Positions 47,030 to 55,713 of a stretch of DNA of 64,000 nucleotides are shown piece after piece. The translations under genes and the position numbers were made by a program. The DNA is from an uncultured Ruegeria sp. (GTDB taxonomy: Bacteria > Pseudomonadota > Alphaproteobacteria > Rhodobacterales > Rhodobacteraceae): assembly GCF_947497005.1 (NCBI RefSeq), contig NZ_CANMFF010000006.1, positions 1 through 64,000 on the forward strand, given 5' to 3'. The notes under the pieces were generated by a model. That model had not been told where the DNA came from and searched no databases. It saw only the letters and a list, made by a program, of their open reading frames with translations. Position 1 is the stretch's first letter. Each line of letters starts with the position of its first letter.

Positions 47030-47409
47030 TGTGCCTCCTGTTCCAGCAGGTAACGGGCAATCCACTCGGCCTCTTCTTCGCTGATCAGGGGCCGCCACGG
47101 GGGCATGGCCGTGTCCGGAATGCCGTCGAGGATGACGTTGGTCAAAACGTCTGCATCGTAGTGTTCAAGTGTCTTGCTACGCAGGTCGGGACCGAGACCA
47201 CCTTTCAGGGATAAGCCATGACAGGAACCGCAATCCTGATGCACAAGTCTTTTCAGGGTATCGGGGTCGATAACATCAGCCGCGAAAGCGGAGGTTGCGG
47301 CCAGAACTGCAGTTGTCAGTAAAGTTCGCGCGACCCATCCCGAGTGTCCGGGCGTCCTGTCGGCACGCGTCGGACCAATTCCTCGATCTCTTCTTCCGAG
47401 CTTAGCCAT
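47026..47409 (-). CDS. nirC: Periplasmic monohaem cytochrome c NirC
   Basis: A 127-residue c-type cytochrome with an unusually long, arginine-rich start (MAKLGRRDRG) before a signal segment (VARTLLTTAVLAATSAFA). It has one haem site, CGSCHGL, and a methionine ligand region (GIPDTAMPPW). It donates or accepts electrons in d1 maturation or nitrite reduction. The ATG at 47409 overlaps nirE by eight bases. Confidence 0.88.
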   Translation of the reverse strand: MAKLGRRDRGIGPTRADRTPGHSGWVARTLLTTAVLAATSAFAADVIDPDTLKRLVHQDCGSCHGLSLKGGLGPDLRSKTLEHYDADVLTNVILDGIPDTAMPPWRPLISEEEAEWIARYLLEQEAQ

Positions 47410-48163
47410 GGGCCTGTTCCAGAAGCTCCGCCACTGGTCGATCCGCGCAAAGCGAAACCACCTTGCCGATGATAAACAGTGTTGGCGCTTTAAGCTCGGC
47501 TGCGCGTACATCTGTGGCCAGTTGATCCAGCCGTGACACAAGACGACGTTCATCAAGTGTTGTGGCTTTGCCCACCGCCAGAACCGGCGTCGATCCTGGC
47601 AGGTTTTCAGTCATCAGGCCCATGGCGATCTGACCTATGTTGGCGACACCCATATAAACCACCAACGTCGAATCCGGATCGGCCAGACGTTTCCAATCCA
47701 GATCCAGCACCTTGTCAGCCTGCCGATGCCCGGTGACATATTGCACCGAGGTTGCCAGTCCGCGATGGGTCAGTGGTACACCTGTCGAACAAGATGCCCC
47801 CTGGGCTGCGGTTATGCCCGGCGCGTATTCGACGGCAACACCGTGGGCCATCAGATAGGCGGCCTCTTCCGAGCCTCGCCCAAAAATCATCGGATCGCCG
47901 CCCTTCAACCGAGCAACTGTGTGACCTGCACTGGCTTCTTCGAGCAGAATTTCGTTGATGCGGTCCTGTGGGACGGTGTGACATTTGGGGGCTTTGCCGA
48001 CAGGGATCAGCCGCGCGCCGTCCGCGTGCAAATTCAGAATGTCGGCAGACACCAGCCGGTCATAAACGACTACATCCGCTTCTTGCAGCATCCGCAGTGC
48101 GCGAAGGGTCATCAACTCAGGATCGCCGGGACCAGCTCCTATCAGAAAAACCTTACCGCTCAT
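47402..48163 (-). CDS. nirE: Uroporphyrinogen-III C-methyltransferase NirE
   Basis: A 253-residue SAM-dependent methyltransferase making precorrin-2 for haem d1. Motifs include VFLIGAGPGDPELMTLRA at the N-terminus, VVYDRLVS, ARLKGGDPMIFGRGSEEA near residue 85 and TGHRQ. The ATG at 48163 is used; a TTG six bases upstream is an alternative. It is the first gene of the haem d1 operon, about 132 bases downstream of a DNR-like box. Confidence 0.95.
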   Translation of the reverse strand: MSGKVFLIGAGPGDPELMTLRALRMLQEADVVVYDRLVSADILNLHADGARLIPVGKAPKCHTVPQDRINEILLEEASAGHTVARLKGGDPMIFGRGSEEAAYLMAHGVAVEYAPGITAAQGASCSTGVPLTHRGLATSVQYVTGHRQADKVLDLDWKRLADPDSTLVVYMGVANIGQIAMGLMTENLPGSTPVLAVGKATTLDERRLVSRLDQLATDVRAAELKAPTLFIIGKVVSLCADRPVAELLEQAHG

Positions 48164-48294
48164 GTGCAAACTCGCTTGGTCTGAAAGTCTTCGAGACCCG
48201 ACAATTTCGCGCAGATCCGCTGTGTTTGCAGGACGTTGCTGGGTGAGCCGGGCGTGTCATGAGGGCAGATTGACCCAATCGAAAACCAACCTCC

Positions 48295-48308
48295 TTGACA
48301 TAAGTTAA
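48295..48308 (-). promoter_or_regulatory. Candidate DNR/NNR box upstream of nirE
   Basis: TTGACATAAGTTAA matches the palindrome except for T in place of C in the right half. Its centre is about 138 bases upstream of nirE. This gives the haem d1 genes a separate entry point from nirS. Confidence 0.65.
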
Positions 48309-48311
48309 GGA

Positions 48312-48332
48312 GCGCGGGATTTGCTCCCACGC
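48312..48332 (-). terminator. Hairpin after the cupredoxin gene
   Basis: Read leftwards, GCGTGGGA and TCCCGCGC form an eight-pair stem with one G-T wobble and a five-base loop, 31 bases after the cupredoxin stop. The following minus-strand bases are TCCTTAACTT, a weak tail, so readthrough into nirE is possible. Confidence 0.4.
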
Positions 48333-48363
48333 CCCTTTTTTCCTGCCCGTATTTTACCTTGTT

Positions 48364-48765
48364 TCAGGGTTCGACGGTGACCATTCCGATCATGTTCTGT
48401 GTCTCCCAATGCGGGCCGCACAGATAGTCCTGTGGGCCGGGTGTGAGGAAGGTCAGGTCAACCGCTTCCTCTGGGAACAGACGATCACTTTCGGGTTCGC
48501 TTCCGTCCTTCAATAGAACCGAATGGCTGGTGCGTTTGTCGACATTTACCCAGCGGACGGTTGTGCCCGCTTTCACGGTCAGTTCGAACGGGCAGAAATT
48601 ATATTTATACATCAACACCACTTCGGCATCTTCGACAGTGGACGAAGGTTGACCGAACAGCTCGACATAGCGCTCTTCCGCCTCGGTGCAAATTTCAGAA
48701 ACTTCATCCGACCAGGCGGGCGCGGCCAAAAACAACAGCGCGGGAAGAAGGCGTTGGGGCTTCAT
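48364..48765 (-). CDS. Secreted cupredoxin (plastocyanin/azurin-like)
   Basis: A 133-residue exported protein with a signal peptide (LLPALLFLAAPAWSDE) and one cupredoxin domain. Likely type 1 copper ligands are His81 (TSHSVL), Cys116 and His119 (YLCGPHW) and Met125 (NMIGMV). The Cys-to-Met loop is one residue longer than in pseudoazurin. It probably carries electrons to NirS or NosZ in the periplasm. The ATG at 48765 has GGAGACAT upstream. Confidence 0.85.
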   Translation of the reverse strand: MKPQRLLPALLFLAAPAWSDEVSEICTEAEERYVELFGQPSSTVEDAEVVLMYKYNFCPFELTVKAGTTVRWVNVDKRTSHSVLLKDGSEPESDRLFPEEAVDLTFLTPGPQDYLCGPHWETQNMIGMVTVEP

Positions 48766-48793
48766 GGTCCATGTCTCCTTTCCAAAAGTGACA

Positions 48794-48814
48794 GGGGCCG
48801 GGTGATCCGGCCCC
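48794..48814 (-). terminator. GC hairpin between the NirT-like gene and the cupredoxin gene
   Basis: GGGGCCGG (48794-48801) pairs perfectly with CCGGCCCC (48807-48814) around a five-base loop, directly after the NirT-like stop. No T-run follows leftwards, so it more likely stabilises the upstream mRNA end or attenuates than fully terminates. Confidence 0.5.
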
Positions 48815-48820
48815 GATCCA

Positions 48821-50605
48821 TTATTGTTTGACCACGTTGATCGCGGCGCCGTCATCATCCAGTGCGAGGCTGGTGTTCAGCGTCACGTGGTGGAACCGGG
48901 CGGCGGAAAAATCGTCGTGGATCGCAAAGCCGACAGTGTAGGACTGACCCGCCTCAAGCGGTACATCGCCCGGCGCACCCGAGTTCAGTGGGCGGGCGAA
49001 CACAACTGTCCACATGCCGCCCGATAGGTTGGCCGAAGCTGCAATCTCTCCATCGTTGACCACGCGCTGTTCCAACAGATAGCCGTTGGTGGCGCTGCCA
49101 TCGGCATAGACACGCATCAGATCAAGATAGGTGCCATCGGCCAGATACTGCTCGATCTGCTCAGCGGCCTGCAGCTTGTCCCAGCCACCCAGCGCCTTGC
49201 CACGGCGGCCTTTGACTTCGACATCCGTTCGGCTTTCGCTGATGTATTTGGTCACTGTGTCTTGCGCTGTCATACGCCCCGCGACGTCGCCATTGGCAGC
49301 AACCGCGTCCGCCTCGGGGGCGAATGGCATATAGGTATTGTCTGCGTGGCACGAGGCCCAGCAGCCAACTTGATCGCCCAGCTCGATGCCGGTGCCAGTG
49401 ATCATCATCGCGACCTTGATCTGGTTGTCGGGGTCCATCTTGCCGCCATCAACAAACGGGGCCGGGTTGTGACCCGCATCCGGCCATTGCAGACGGATGT
49501 ACAGGTTTTCGTCGTCATGCGCAGCCTGAACGGTTGCATCGATGATGCCACGTTTTCCGGGGATCGGAGTCGGCTCCAGTTCGCCACCAGCAACGATTTT
49601 GTTGCCGATCGTGTCCAGTTCCTTGGCGTGGCAGGTTGTGCACTGATCACCACCTTTGGTCAATGGACGCGCCCCGCCGTGGAATTTACCATTCTGTACC
49701 CATTCAAACGAGGCCTGGCCGGGGTAGAACAGTTTCAGATCCGCACTGGCGACGGCATTCCAGTCGATATCTGAACCGACATCACTGCCACCACCTGCCG
49801 GCGCTGCGGCAGCATCGCCAGAGGTATTGGCGCGTTCTTCGGCCACTGCCGCGTCAACTGCTGCTGCAATTTGCGCCTGCACCGCCTCTTGCTGAGCTTT
49901 TTTGGCGGCTTTTTCGGCCTCGGCCTCAGCAGCTTCCTTAGCTTCGATCCGCTCAAGACTGGCCATGTATTCGGGTGGAATCGGGCGGATAAAGGCCGGA
50001 TTAGGGGCCTCAAGCTTTTCCAGGTATTCTTCTTCTGCCCGGTCGCGGGCATCCGAGTGTGCGATCCCCTTGTGACAGTCGATACAGGTCTGGCCGATCT
50101 CCATAGCGTTCAGGTGCTGCTGACGCGCGCGGGGCTTCTGGAACTCGGGCATCATGGATTCGAAATCATGACAGTTGCGACATTCGCGCGAGTCGGTGGA
50201 CTTCATCCGCTCCCATTCGTTCATGGCCAGATGCACACGCTTGGCTTCGAACTTTTCGCGGGTGTTGATGGTTCCGACCATCTTGCCATACAGCTCTTTG
50301 GACGCCTTGATCTTGCGGATCATCTTGTGGGTCCAGTCTTTGGGCACGTGGCAGTCGGAACAGACAGCGCCCACGCCCGAACGGTTCACGTCGTGAATTG
50401 TACCGGTGTATTCCTCGTAAACGAAATCGCGCATCTCGTGGCACGAAATACAGAAATCCTTGGTGTTTGTGGCTTCCATGGCGGTGTTGAACCCGCCCCA
50501 GAAGATGATGCCGGCGGCAAAGGCCCCGGCGATACCGGCCACAGGCATTCCCCACAGGAAATACCGGCGCCAGATCGGTTTTTTCTTATCCGGTTCGGAG
50601 GTCAT
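48821..50605 (-). CDS. NirT-like multihaem cytochrome fused to a DMSO-reductase/EBDH-type haem domain
   Basis: A 594-residue membrane-anchored cytochrome. Residues 1-190 match NapC/NirT: anchor (18-38) and haem sites at Cys52, 82, 142 and 174. Residues ~200-280 are an Ala/Glu/Lys-rich, coiled-coil-like linker. The C-terminal part has CTTCH at 322 and a CX3CH site (CWASCH, 415-420). Its fold pattern (DENLYIRLQWPDAG) recalls ethylbenzene-dehydrogenase-type haem domains. It probably takes electrons from quinol towards NirS. The ribosome site and four-haem half are clear; the role of the C-terminal half is unknown. Confidence 0.87.
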   Translation of the reverse strand: MTSEPDKKKPIWRRYFLWGMPVAGIAGAFAAGIIFWGGFNTAMEATNTKDFCISCHEMRDFVYEEYTGTIHDVNRSGVGAVCSDCHVPKDWTHKMIRKIKASKELYGKMVGTINTREKFEAKRVHLAMNEWERMKSTDSRECRNCHDFESMMPEFQKPRARQQHLNAMEIGQTCIDCHKGIAHSDARDRAEEEYLEKLEAPNPAFIRPIPPEYMASLERIEAKEAAEAEAEKAAKKAQQEAVQAQIAAAVDAAVAEERANTSGDAAAAPAGGGSDVGSDIDWNAVASADLKLFYPGQASFEWVQNGKFHGGARPLTKGGDQCTTCHAKELDTIGNKIVAGGELEPTPIPGKRGIIDATVQAAHDDENLYIRLQWPDAGHNPAPFVDGGKMDPDNQIKVAMMITGTGIELGDQVGCWASCHADNTYMPFAPEADAVAANGDVAGRMTAQDTVTKYISESRTDVEVKGRRGKALGGWDKLQAAEQIEQYLADGTYLDLMRVYADGSATNGYLLEQRVVNDGEIAASANLSGGMWTVVFARPLNSGAPGDVPLEAGQSYTVGFAIHDDFSAARFHHVTLNTSLALDDDGAAINVVKQ

Positions 50606-50680
50606 ATCCGGGCTCCGTTTTGGCTGTCTTGTCTGGCCTTGGGTGGCAGGCCGGTGAGTTTGGCTGATGTCTTAAACAAA

Positions 50681-50709
50681 GAAAGGGCGGGCGAGGGGCC
50701 CGCCCTTTC
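50681..50709 (-). terminator. Intrinsic terminator/attenuator after nirS
   Basis: GAAAGGGCGGG (50681-50691) pairs with CCCGCCCTTTC (50699-50709), an eleven-pair stem with a seven-base loop, 20 bases after the nirS stop. The leftward tail is TTTGTTTAAG. It should end much of the nirS transcript and leave less for the NirT-like and cupredoxin genes. Confidence 0.7.
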
Positions 50710-50729
50710 CGATGTTGGATGCGAACCCG

Positions 50730-52406
50730 TCAGGTGACGTGGTTCGACCGGTTGTAGACGTTGAACTTGCCGGTCGGAGCGTACAGTCCTTCGATACGAC
50801 CGATCTCTTCCAGCGTCTTGGCGTCGAAGATCACGATCTGACCGTTCGGTTCTTTCGAGTCCGACAGGTTCCATTTGGAAACCCAGACCTCGGTCCCGTC
50901 AGCGTTGAATTCGAAGTGAACTGCAGCGCTGCCTTCGTCTTCGGTGATCTGGATCGTTTTCACGATCTCGCCGGTTTCTTTGGAGATGACCTGTACCGAT
51001 TGCTGCACTTCCGGCTCGGGATGCTTGGTCTGGTCAGCCCAGATATAGTCCGAATTCGGGTGGGTGCGGACAAACAGGCCGGGGCCGTCGGTTTCCACTT
51101 CGTAGCAAACCTTCCAAGCGTCATCCGGGCGGTTTTCAGGATCGTTGCCCCAGACGGTCACGGTACCGACACCAAGGTGGGTCGTGCCGGCCACTGGTCC
51201 ACAATTCGGGTCGACCCAGTTGGCGCCCGGTCCGGGGTGCGGCAGGGCCGCAGTGTCGATCATCGCTTCAAGCTTGTGGGTTTCGGTATCGACAACAACC
51301 ATCTTGTTCGACGCGTTGGCGGCGATCTGGAAGTAGCGGCCTGTCGGGTCGAAGAACCCGTCATGCAGGAACTTGGCCGAGTTGATCTTGTCGATCCGCA
51401 GGTTGTCGAGGTCGGTATAGTCAACCTGCCACAGCTGCCCCAGCTCTTTCACGGCAACGATCCAGGTGGGTTCGTTTGGCGTGGTGTAGATTGCGGCCAC
51501 ACGGGCTTCTTCCACATACTCGCCATCCACATTGGTGCCACGGGTCGAAACGACTTTGACCGGTTCCATTGTCTGTGCGTCGACGATTGCAAAATGTGGC
51601 GGCCAGTAACCCCCACCTATGACGTATTTCCCGTCGCCGGAAACGGCAACGTCGCGTGCGTCATAGGCAATCTTGACTTCGGAAACCAACATGTTCTCGG
51701 GCGTCTGCCAGAGGTCGATCTTGGTCATCTTGCCGTCGCGGCCCATGGTGTACCAGAAGCGGCCGGGATTTTCCGGTTCGGTGATCGAATGGTGCTCGGA
51801 CGCTTTCAGAACGTGCACCGCATAGCCGGTCGGAATATGTGTCAGCACTTCTTTGGTGTCGCCGTCGATCACGGCCACCTTGCCCACGTCACGTTCGATG
51901 ACGACAAAGAAATTTTCCCAGTTGCGGCCATGCAGCGGCTCGGTCGGGTAATCCTCTTCCTCGACATAGACCTTGCGGGTCGCCATCATCTGTTCCAGCG
52001 ACATTTCCGGTGGCTTGGGTGCCTCCATCTGGATATAAGTCGCCATATCCTTGATTTCCTGCTCGGTCATAATGTCCGAGAAGTTGTTCATACCGCCTTC
52101 GGTACCCCAGGCGATGATCTTTTCAAGACGTTCCTGCCCCAGTTGCAAGGTGCCGCCTTCGGTTATGGTGCCATCGGCTGCAGTCTTTTTCCAATGAGGT
52201 TCAAGGCTTTTGCCCGTAGCGCCTTTGCGCAGCACACCGTGGCAGCCCGCGCATTGTTCAAAATAAAGCTGCTTGGATGCTTCAAAAGCTTCCTCGCTTA
52301 GTGTTGGCTCTTCGGCGAAAGTCGGAGCAGCGACGCTGCCCAACAACATTGCCAATCCGACCCCAAAAGCGCGGCCGGTTTTGTTGTAGCTGATTCCAAG
52401 TGACAT
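50730..52406 (-). CDS. nirS: Cytochrome cd1 nitrite reductase NirS
   Basis: A 558-residue periplasmic enzyme that reduces nitrite to nitric oxide. A signal peptide (GRAFGVGLAMLLGSVAAPTFA) is followed by a c-haem site CAGCHGV near residue 52 and a C-terminal eight-bladed d1 propeller with histidine segments (GYAVHVLKASEHHSI). The ATG at 52406 is chosen (GGAGAG upstream); a GTG six bases before is an alternative. It is divergent from nnrS across a shared DNR box. Confidence 0.98.
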   Translation of the reverse strand: MSLGISYNKTGRAFGVGLAMLLGSVAAPTFAEEPTLSEEAFEASKQLYFEQCAGCHGVLRKGATGKSLEPHWKKTAADGTITEGGTLQLGQERLEKIIAWGTEGGMNNFSDIMTEQEIKDMATYIQMEAPKPPEMSLEQMMATRKVYVEEEDYPTEPLHGRNWENFFVVIERDVGKVAVIDGDTKEVLTHIPTGYAVHVLKASEHHSITEPENPGRFWYTMGRDGKMTKIDLWQTPENMLVSEVKIAYDARDVAVSGDGKYVIGGGYWPPHFAIVDAQTMEPVKVVSTRGTNVDGEYVEEARVAAIYTTPNEPTWIVAVKELGQLWQVDYTDLDNLRIDKINSAKFLHDGFFDPTGRYFQIAANASNKMVVVDTETHKLEAMIDTAALPHPGPGANWVDPNCGPVAGTTHLGVGTVTVWGNDPENRPDDAWKVCYEVETDGPGLFVRTHPNSDYIWADQTKHPEPEVQQSVQVISKETGEIVKTIQITEDEGSAAVHFEFNADGTEVWVSKWNLSDSKEPNGQIVIFDAKTLEEIGRIEGLYAPTGKFNVYNRSNHVT

Positions 52407-52468
52407 GATCACTCTCCATTTGCGTGGTGAGGCACCGCCGAGAGTGGAACATCACAAGGATGTCATCC

Positions 52469-52482
52469 TTGACCAAAGTCAA
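52469..52482. promoter_or_regulatory. Perfect DNR/NNR box between nirS and nnrS
   Basis: TTGACCAAAGTCAA is a perfect TTGAC-N4-GTCAA palindrome. Its centre is about 70 bases upstream of nirS and 175 bases upstream of nnrS in the 244-bp divergent gap, so it is best placed for nirS and may also serve nnrS. Confidence 0.8.
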
Positions 52483-52650
52483 CGGCAAGGACGCAGACTG
52501 AACGCTTTGAACGGAAAACCAGGGCTAAAATCAGCAATAATTCCTGTGTTTCTGCTGCATGTTTTTCCCAGTCTTGATTTCGGTTAAGGGCACAGACTTC
52601 TGTCGGAACTAGGCATTGCTTAAAGGCAGGAGAAGCTATGGAGAGCAGGC

Positions 52651-53841
52651 ATGTCAGCTGCAATCGCACGCGTTTTCAGTGAGGGGTTCCGGATCTTTTT
52701 CCTTTCTGCGGGTCTGTATGGTGTGTTCGTTGGTATAGTCTGGGGGGTGTGGTTGGCGTCGCTGGACGAGCTTCTACCTTACGCTGAACCAAGCTATGCG
52801 ATGCCTCCGGCAATGTGGCATGCGCATGAGATGATCTTCGGATATGCGACCGCCGCGTTGGGAGGCTTTTTTCTGACAGCCGTTCCTAACTGGACTGGTG
52901 CACCGGAAGCGCGGGCGCGTTTTGTCACCGTTGTCGCGGTGATCTGGGTGGCCGGGCGCGTGGCGGTATGGTTTTCGGGGGCCTTAAACCCTGTGGTCGT
53001 CGCAATTATTGACCTGAGCTTTGTTCCGATCCTGGCCTTCAAGGTGACAAGCCAATTGATCCTCCGCCCAAAACCGCAAAATATGGTGTTCCTTTACCTT
53101 CTGACCCTGATCTGGATCGCCAATCTGATGGCTCACCTGGAATGGACAGACATGACAACAGACACGCTGAATACCGGTGTGCGTACGGGTTTGTTGGGGT
53201 TGTGCTCAATGATTGCAATTCTGGGTGGTCGGATCACGCCCGCTTTTACGCGCAACGCAATGAAGCGGGCAGGCTTGCCCGAATCCAGCTGGCCTGTTTC
53301 GGTGGCTGTTCTGGACAAAGCAACGATGATTTTGGCCCTGTTGCTGCCTTTGCTTGTTCTGACACTGGGATCCGGTTCCATAACAGGTATCTGCGCCCTG
53401 ATGCTGGGCAGTGTTCAAATGATGCGCATGGCGCGTTGGAGGGCAGGATGGGCCATGCGCCAACCTATCCTCATTGCCCTTCATCTGGGCCTGGGTATGT
53501 TGGCTTTGGGGCTGATTTTGTGGGGGATGGCTGTCATCGGTCTGGGAAGTGAAATTGGCGCATTGCACATCCTGGGAATCGGATGTGTCGGAGGCATGAC
53601 CCTTGCAGTCATGAGCCGCGCTGCCCTTGGCCATAGTGGTCGCTCTCTTGTTGCACCTCCGCCAATGGTCACGGCTTATGGGTTGATGGCGGCAGCGGCC
53701 GTTTTTCGTTGGATTGGTTCGGGGTTTGATGAAGGGTATCTGGTATTTATGCTTGCTTCGGACGGCCTATGGGTCAGTGCCATCGCGCTTTACCTGATTG
53801 CAATGTGGCCCGCTTTGACAGGGCCGCGCATTGCGTCCTGA
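52651..53841 (+). CDS. nnrS: NnrS family membrane protein
   Basis: A 396-residue integral membrane protein with about twelve hydrophobic segments and histidines typical of NnrS, such as MWHAHEMIFGYATAALGGFFLTAVPNW near residue 50. NnrS is a haem and copper protein that relieves nitric-oxide stress. It is divergent from nirS and shares its regulatory gap. Confidence 0.95.
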   Translation: MSAAIARVFSEGFRIFFLSAGLYGVFVGIVWGVWLASLDELLPYAEPSYAMPPAMWHAHEMIFGYATAALGGFFLTAVPNWTGAPEARARFVTVVAVIWVAGRVAVWFSGALNPVVVAIIDLSFVPILAFKVTSQLILRPKPQNMVFLYLLTLIWIANLMAHLEWTDMTTDTLNTGVRTGLLGLCSMIAILGGRITPAFTRNAMKRAGLPESSWPVSVAVLDKATMILALLLPLLVLTLGSGSITGICALMLGSVQMMRMARWRAGWAMRQPILIALHLGLGMLALGLILWGMAVIGLGSEIGALHILGIGCVGGMTLAVMSRAALGHSGRSLVAPPPMVTAYGLMAAAAVFRWIGSGFDEGYLVFMLASDGLWVSAIALYLIAMWPALTGPRIAS

Positions 53842-53865
53842 GGAAACCGGGTCAATAGTTTCAGG

Positions 53866-54978
53866 TCACGAGGGTCGGATCAATGCCTTGTCGTTTTTAA
53901 TATGCCGACGCATCAAAGAGAGGATTTGTTTTCCACGCTTCGGAATTGGTCGTGCTGAGACCGGGTTGTGATCGGGCGAAGTCAGTTCCGGGAAGAGGGC
54001 TGCAATTTCAGCCAGCGCTTCGGGATGAAAACCCTTAAGAGCTTGCGCACCTGTATAAAGGCTTTCCGAAGGTGCACCTTCGGCGAATACTATCTCATGT
54101 TGTTCAAACAGTATGTGGTAGTAGGTGACATCTTGCACTGTTTCCTCAACCGAAATGCCTGGGATGCTAACAAGCTTGCGGGCAGGTACCAGAACTTCTT
54201 CGCTGTCGAACATGCGCACTGCGATAGAGGAGCGTAACATCATTCGGTGCTGTGGCGAAACCAACAAATCCCGGTTCGGAAGATTACATCCAAGGCTTCC
54301 CGCCGCAATCCGGATTGGGCACAGCATTGGTTTTTTGGCCAAGTCAGACGCATCCAGCGATCGCGCGCCGATCCAGCGTATACGTTGGATGCCGTGATCC
54401 AGCGTCAGAACCTCGTCTCCGGCGGAAAGTGTTTCGATAGCCACATCGCCATCCGGTGTCCGGATAAGAGTACCGGCGACAAAGCAAGGCACATCAATAA
54501 TCGCATTCGGATCAGTTGTATCGGGGGCGTTGGTCGGCGTGACGTTCACAATGTTCATTGAATACGTCGTGCCGGGAACAAGAGGTTCAGACGTTATGTA
54601 CCCGCCCAGACTCCCGTCAACTTCCACGCGATAAACTGTGATCGTTCCTCCGCCCGGTTTGGACAGAATGTAGGATTCTTCCAGATAAATTGAGCCACTT
54701 AAGAAAGTGGTTGAACCATCGAGCGTGGTGACGGTACCGGTCTGCGTCAGGTCATCGCCGTCTTCGTTATCAAAGCGGTCACCGTTGAACACATCGCCCG
54801 TATCGGCGATAGGCGGCCCACCACCGTTTTGAATGAACCCCCCCGCTGCGTCCTGCACGCTGAACAAGCGGCGATCGGTATCCGGGTCATAGTTGACATC
54901 CAACGTAACCGTGTCCGGTCCGATAGTATTCACTGTGATTACACCAGGCGTGTAACCGATATAGGAATAATTCGCCAT
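53866..54978 (-). CDS. Hint-domain protein
   Basis: A 370-residue protein. The N-terminal ~165 residues are beta-rich and Asp/Gly/Thr-rich. A Hint (hedgehog/intein) domain follows at about residues 165-310: PCFVAGTLIRTPDGDVAIETLSAGDEV has the catalytic cysteine, then LTLDHGIQRIRWIG and SPQHRMML. Such proteins are common and often multi-copy in Roseobacters, usually of unknown or secreted/RTX-linked function. It lies between nnrS and norC and appears unrelated to denitrification. Confidence 0.85.
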   Translation of the reverse strand: MANYSYIGYTPGVITVNTIGPDTVTLDVNYDPDTDRRLFSVQDAAGGFIQNGGGPPIADTGDVFNGDRFDNEDGDDLTQTGTVTTLDGSTTFLSGSIYLEESYILSKPGGGTITVYRVEVDGSLGGYITSEPLVPGTTYSMNIVNVTPTNAPDTTDPNAIIDVPCFVAGTLIRTPDGDVAIETLSAGDEVLTLDHGIQRIRWIGARSLDASDLAKKPMLCPIRIAAGSLGCNLPNRDLLVSPQHRMMLRSSIAVRMFDSEEVLVPARKLVSIPGISVEETVQDVTYYHILFEQHEIVFAEGAPSESLYTGAQALKGFHPEALAEIAALFPELTSPDHNPVSARPIPKRGKQILSLMRRHIKNDKALIRPS

Positions 54979-55170
54979 TTTTGCCCATCACTCTTTGACA
55001 CAGTACTTGCACCTGAATTTTCAGATGCTTGAACAAGCCCATCATACCAAAAAATTTGACGCTGAAGATGCTCGCTTTTGTTTTGGATTTCAAGGCGAAC
55101 CCAAGGCTTTTTCGTGGTTCTCGTTGTTTGTCAGACATCTGATCTCAAGTGTTAGCAAACTTTTGAAGTC

Positions 55171-55184
55171 TTGACTTTCGTTAA
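55171..55184 (+). promoter_or_regulatory. Candidate DNR/NNR box upstream of norC
   Basis: TTGACTTTCGTTAA matches the palindrome except for one base in the right half. Its centre is about 70 bases upstream of norC, the same spacing as the nirS box. Confidence 0.7.
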
Positions 55185-55247
55185 GGCAGTCCTGTGACCC
55201 TCACGTCATGTTGCCCACACTAGCTAATCTGCGCAAAGGAGAGCGCG

Positions 55248-55697
55248 ATGCGAGACGTCCTGACAAAGAGCATGGCCCGCAATATTTTTTATGGCGGGTC
55301 ATTGTTCTTCATTCTCATCTTTCTGGCCCTTTCGGCCCACTCCCACTGGTATATCGTCAATTCCGAGAATTCGGCGAAGCTTGATGACAGCGTGGTGCGG
55401 GGCAAACATGTCTGGGAAAAACACGCCTGTATCAACTGCCACACAATTCTGGGCGAAGGGGCCTACTTTGCCCCAGAAGTCGCAAATGTGATGACCCGCT
55501 GGGGCGTCCTGGACGACCCGGAATCGGCCTTTGAATCCCTCAAAGGCTGGATGGAGGCGCAGCCTACCGGCATTCCCGGTCGTCGGCAGATGCCGCAATT
55601 CAACCTCAGCGACGAAGAAATCCGTGATCTGACCAACTTCCTGATCTGGACGGATAATATCGACGCGCAGGGCTGGCCGCCCAACGAGGCAGGCTGA
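55248..55697 (+). CDS. norC: Nitric oxide reductase cytochrome c subunit NorC
   Basis: A 149-residue protein with one N-terminal membrane anchor (GGSLFFILIFLALSAHSHW) and a haem site CINCHTILGEGAYFAPE. A methionine ligand region (RRQMPQFNLSDEEI) follows. It passes periplasmic electrons to NorB. It has a strong ribosome site (AAAGGAGAG) and starts the nor operon. Confidence 0.97.
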   Translation: MRDVLTKSMARNIFYGGSLFFILIFLALSAHSHWYIVNSENSAKLDDSVVRGKHVWEKHACINCHTILGEGAYFAPEVANVMTRWGVLDDPESAFESLKGWMEAQPTGIPGRRQMPQFNLSDEEIRDLTNFLIWTDNIDAQGWPPNEAG

Positions 55698-55713
55698 GAA
55701 GGGGAACGGAGCA

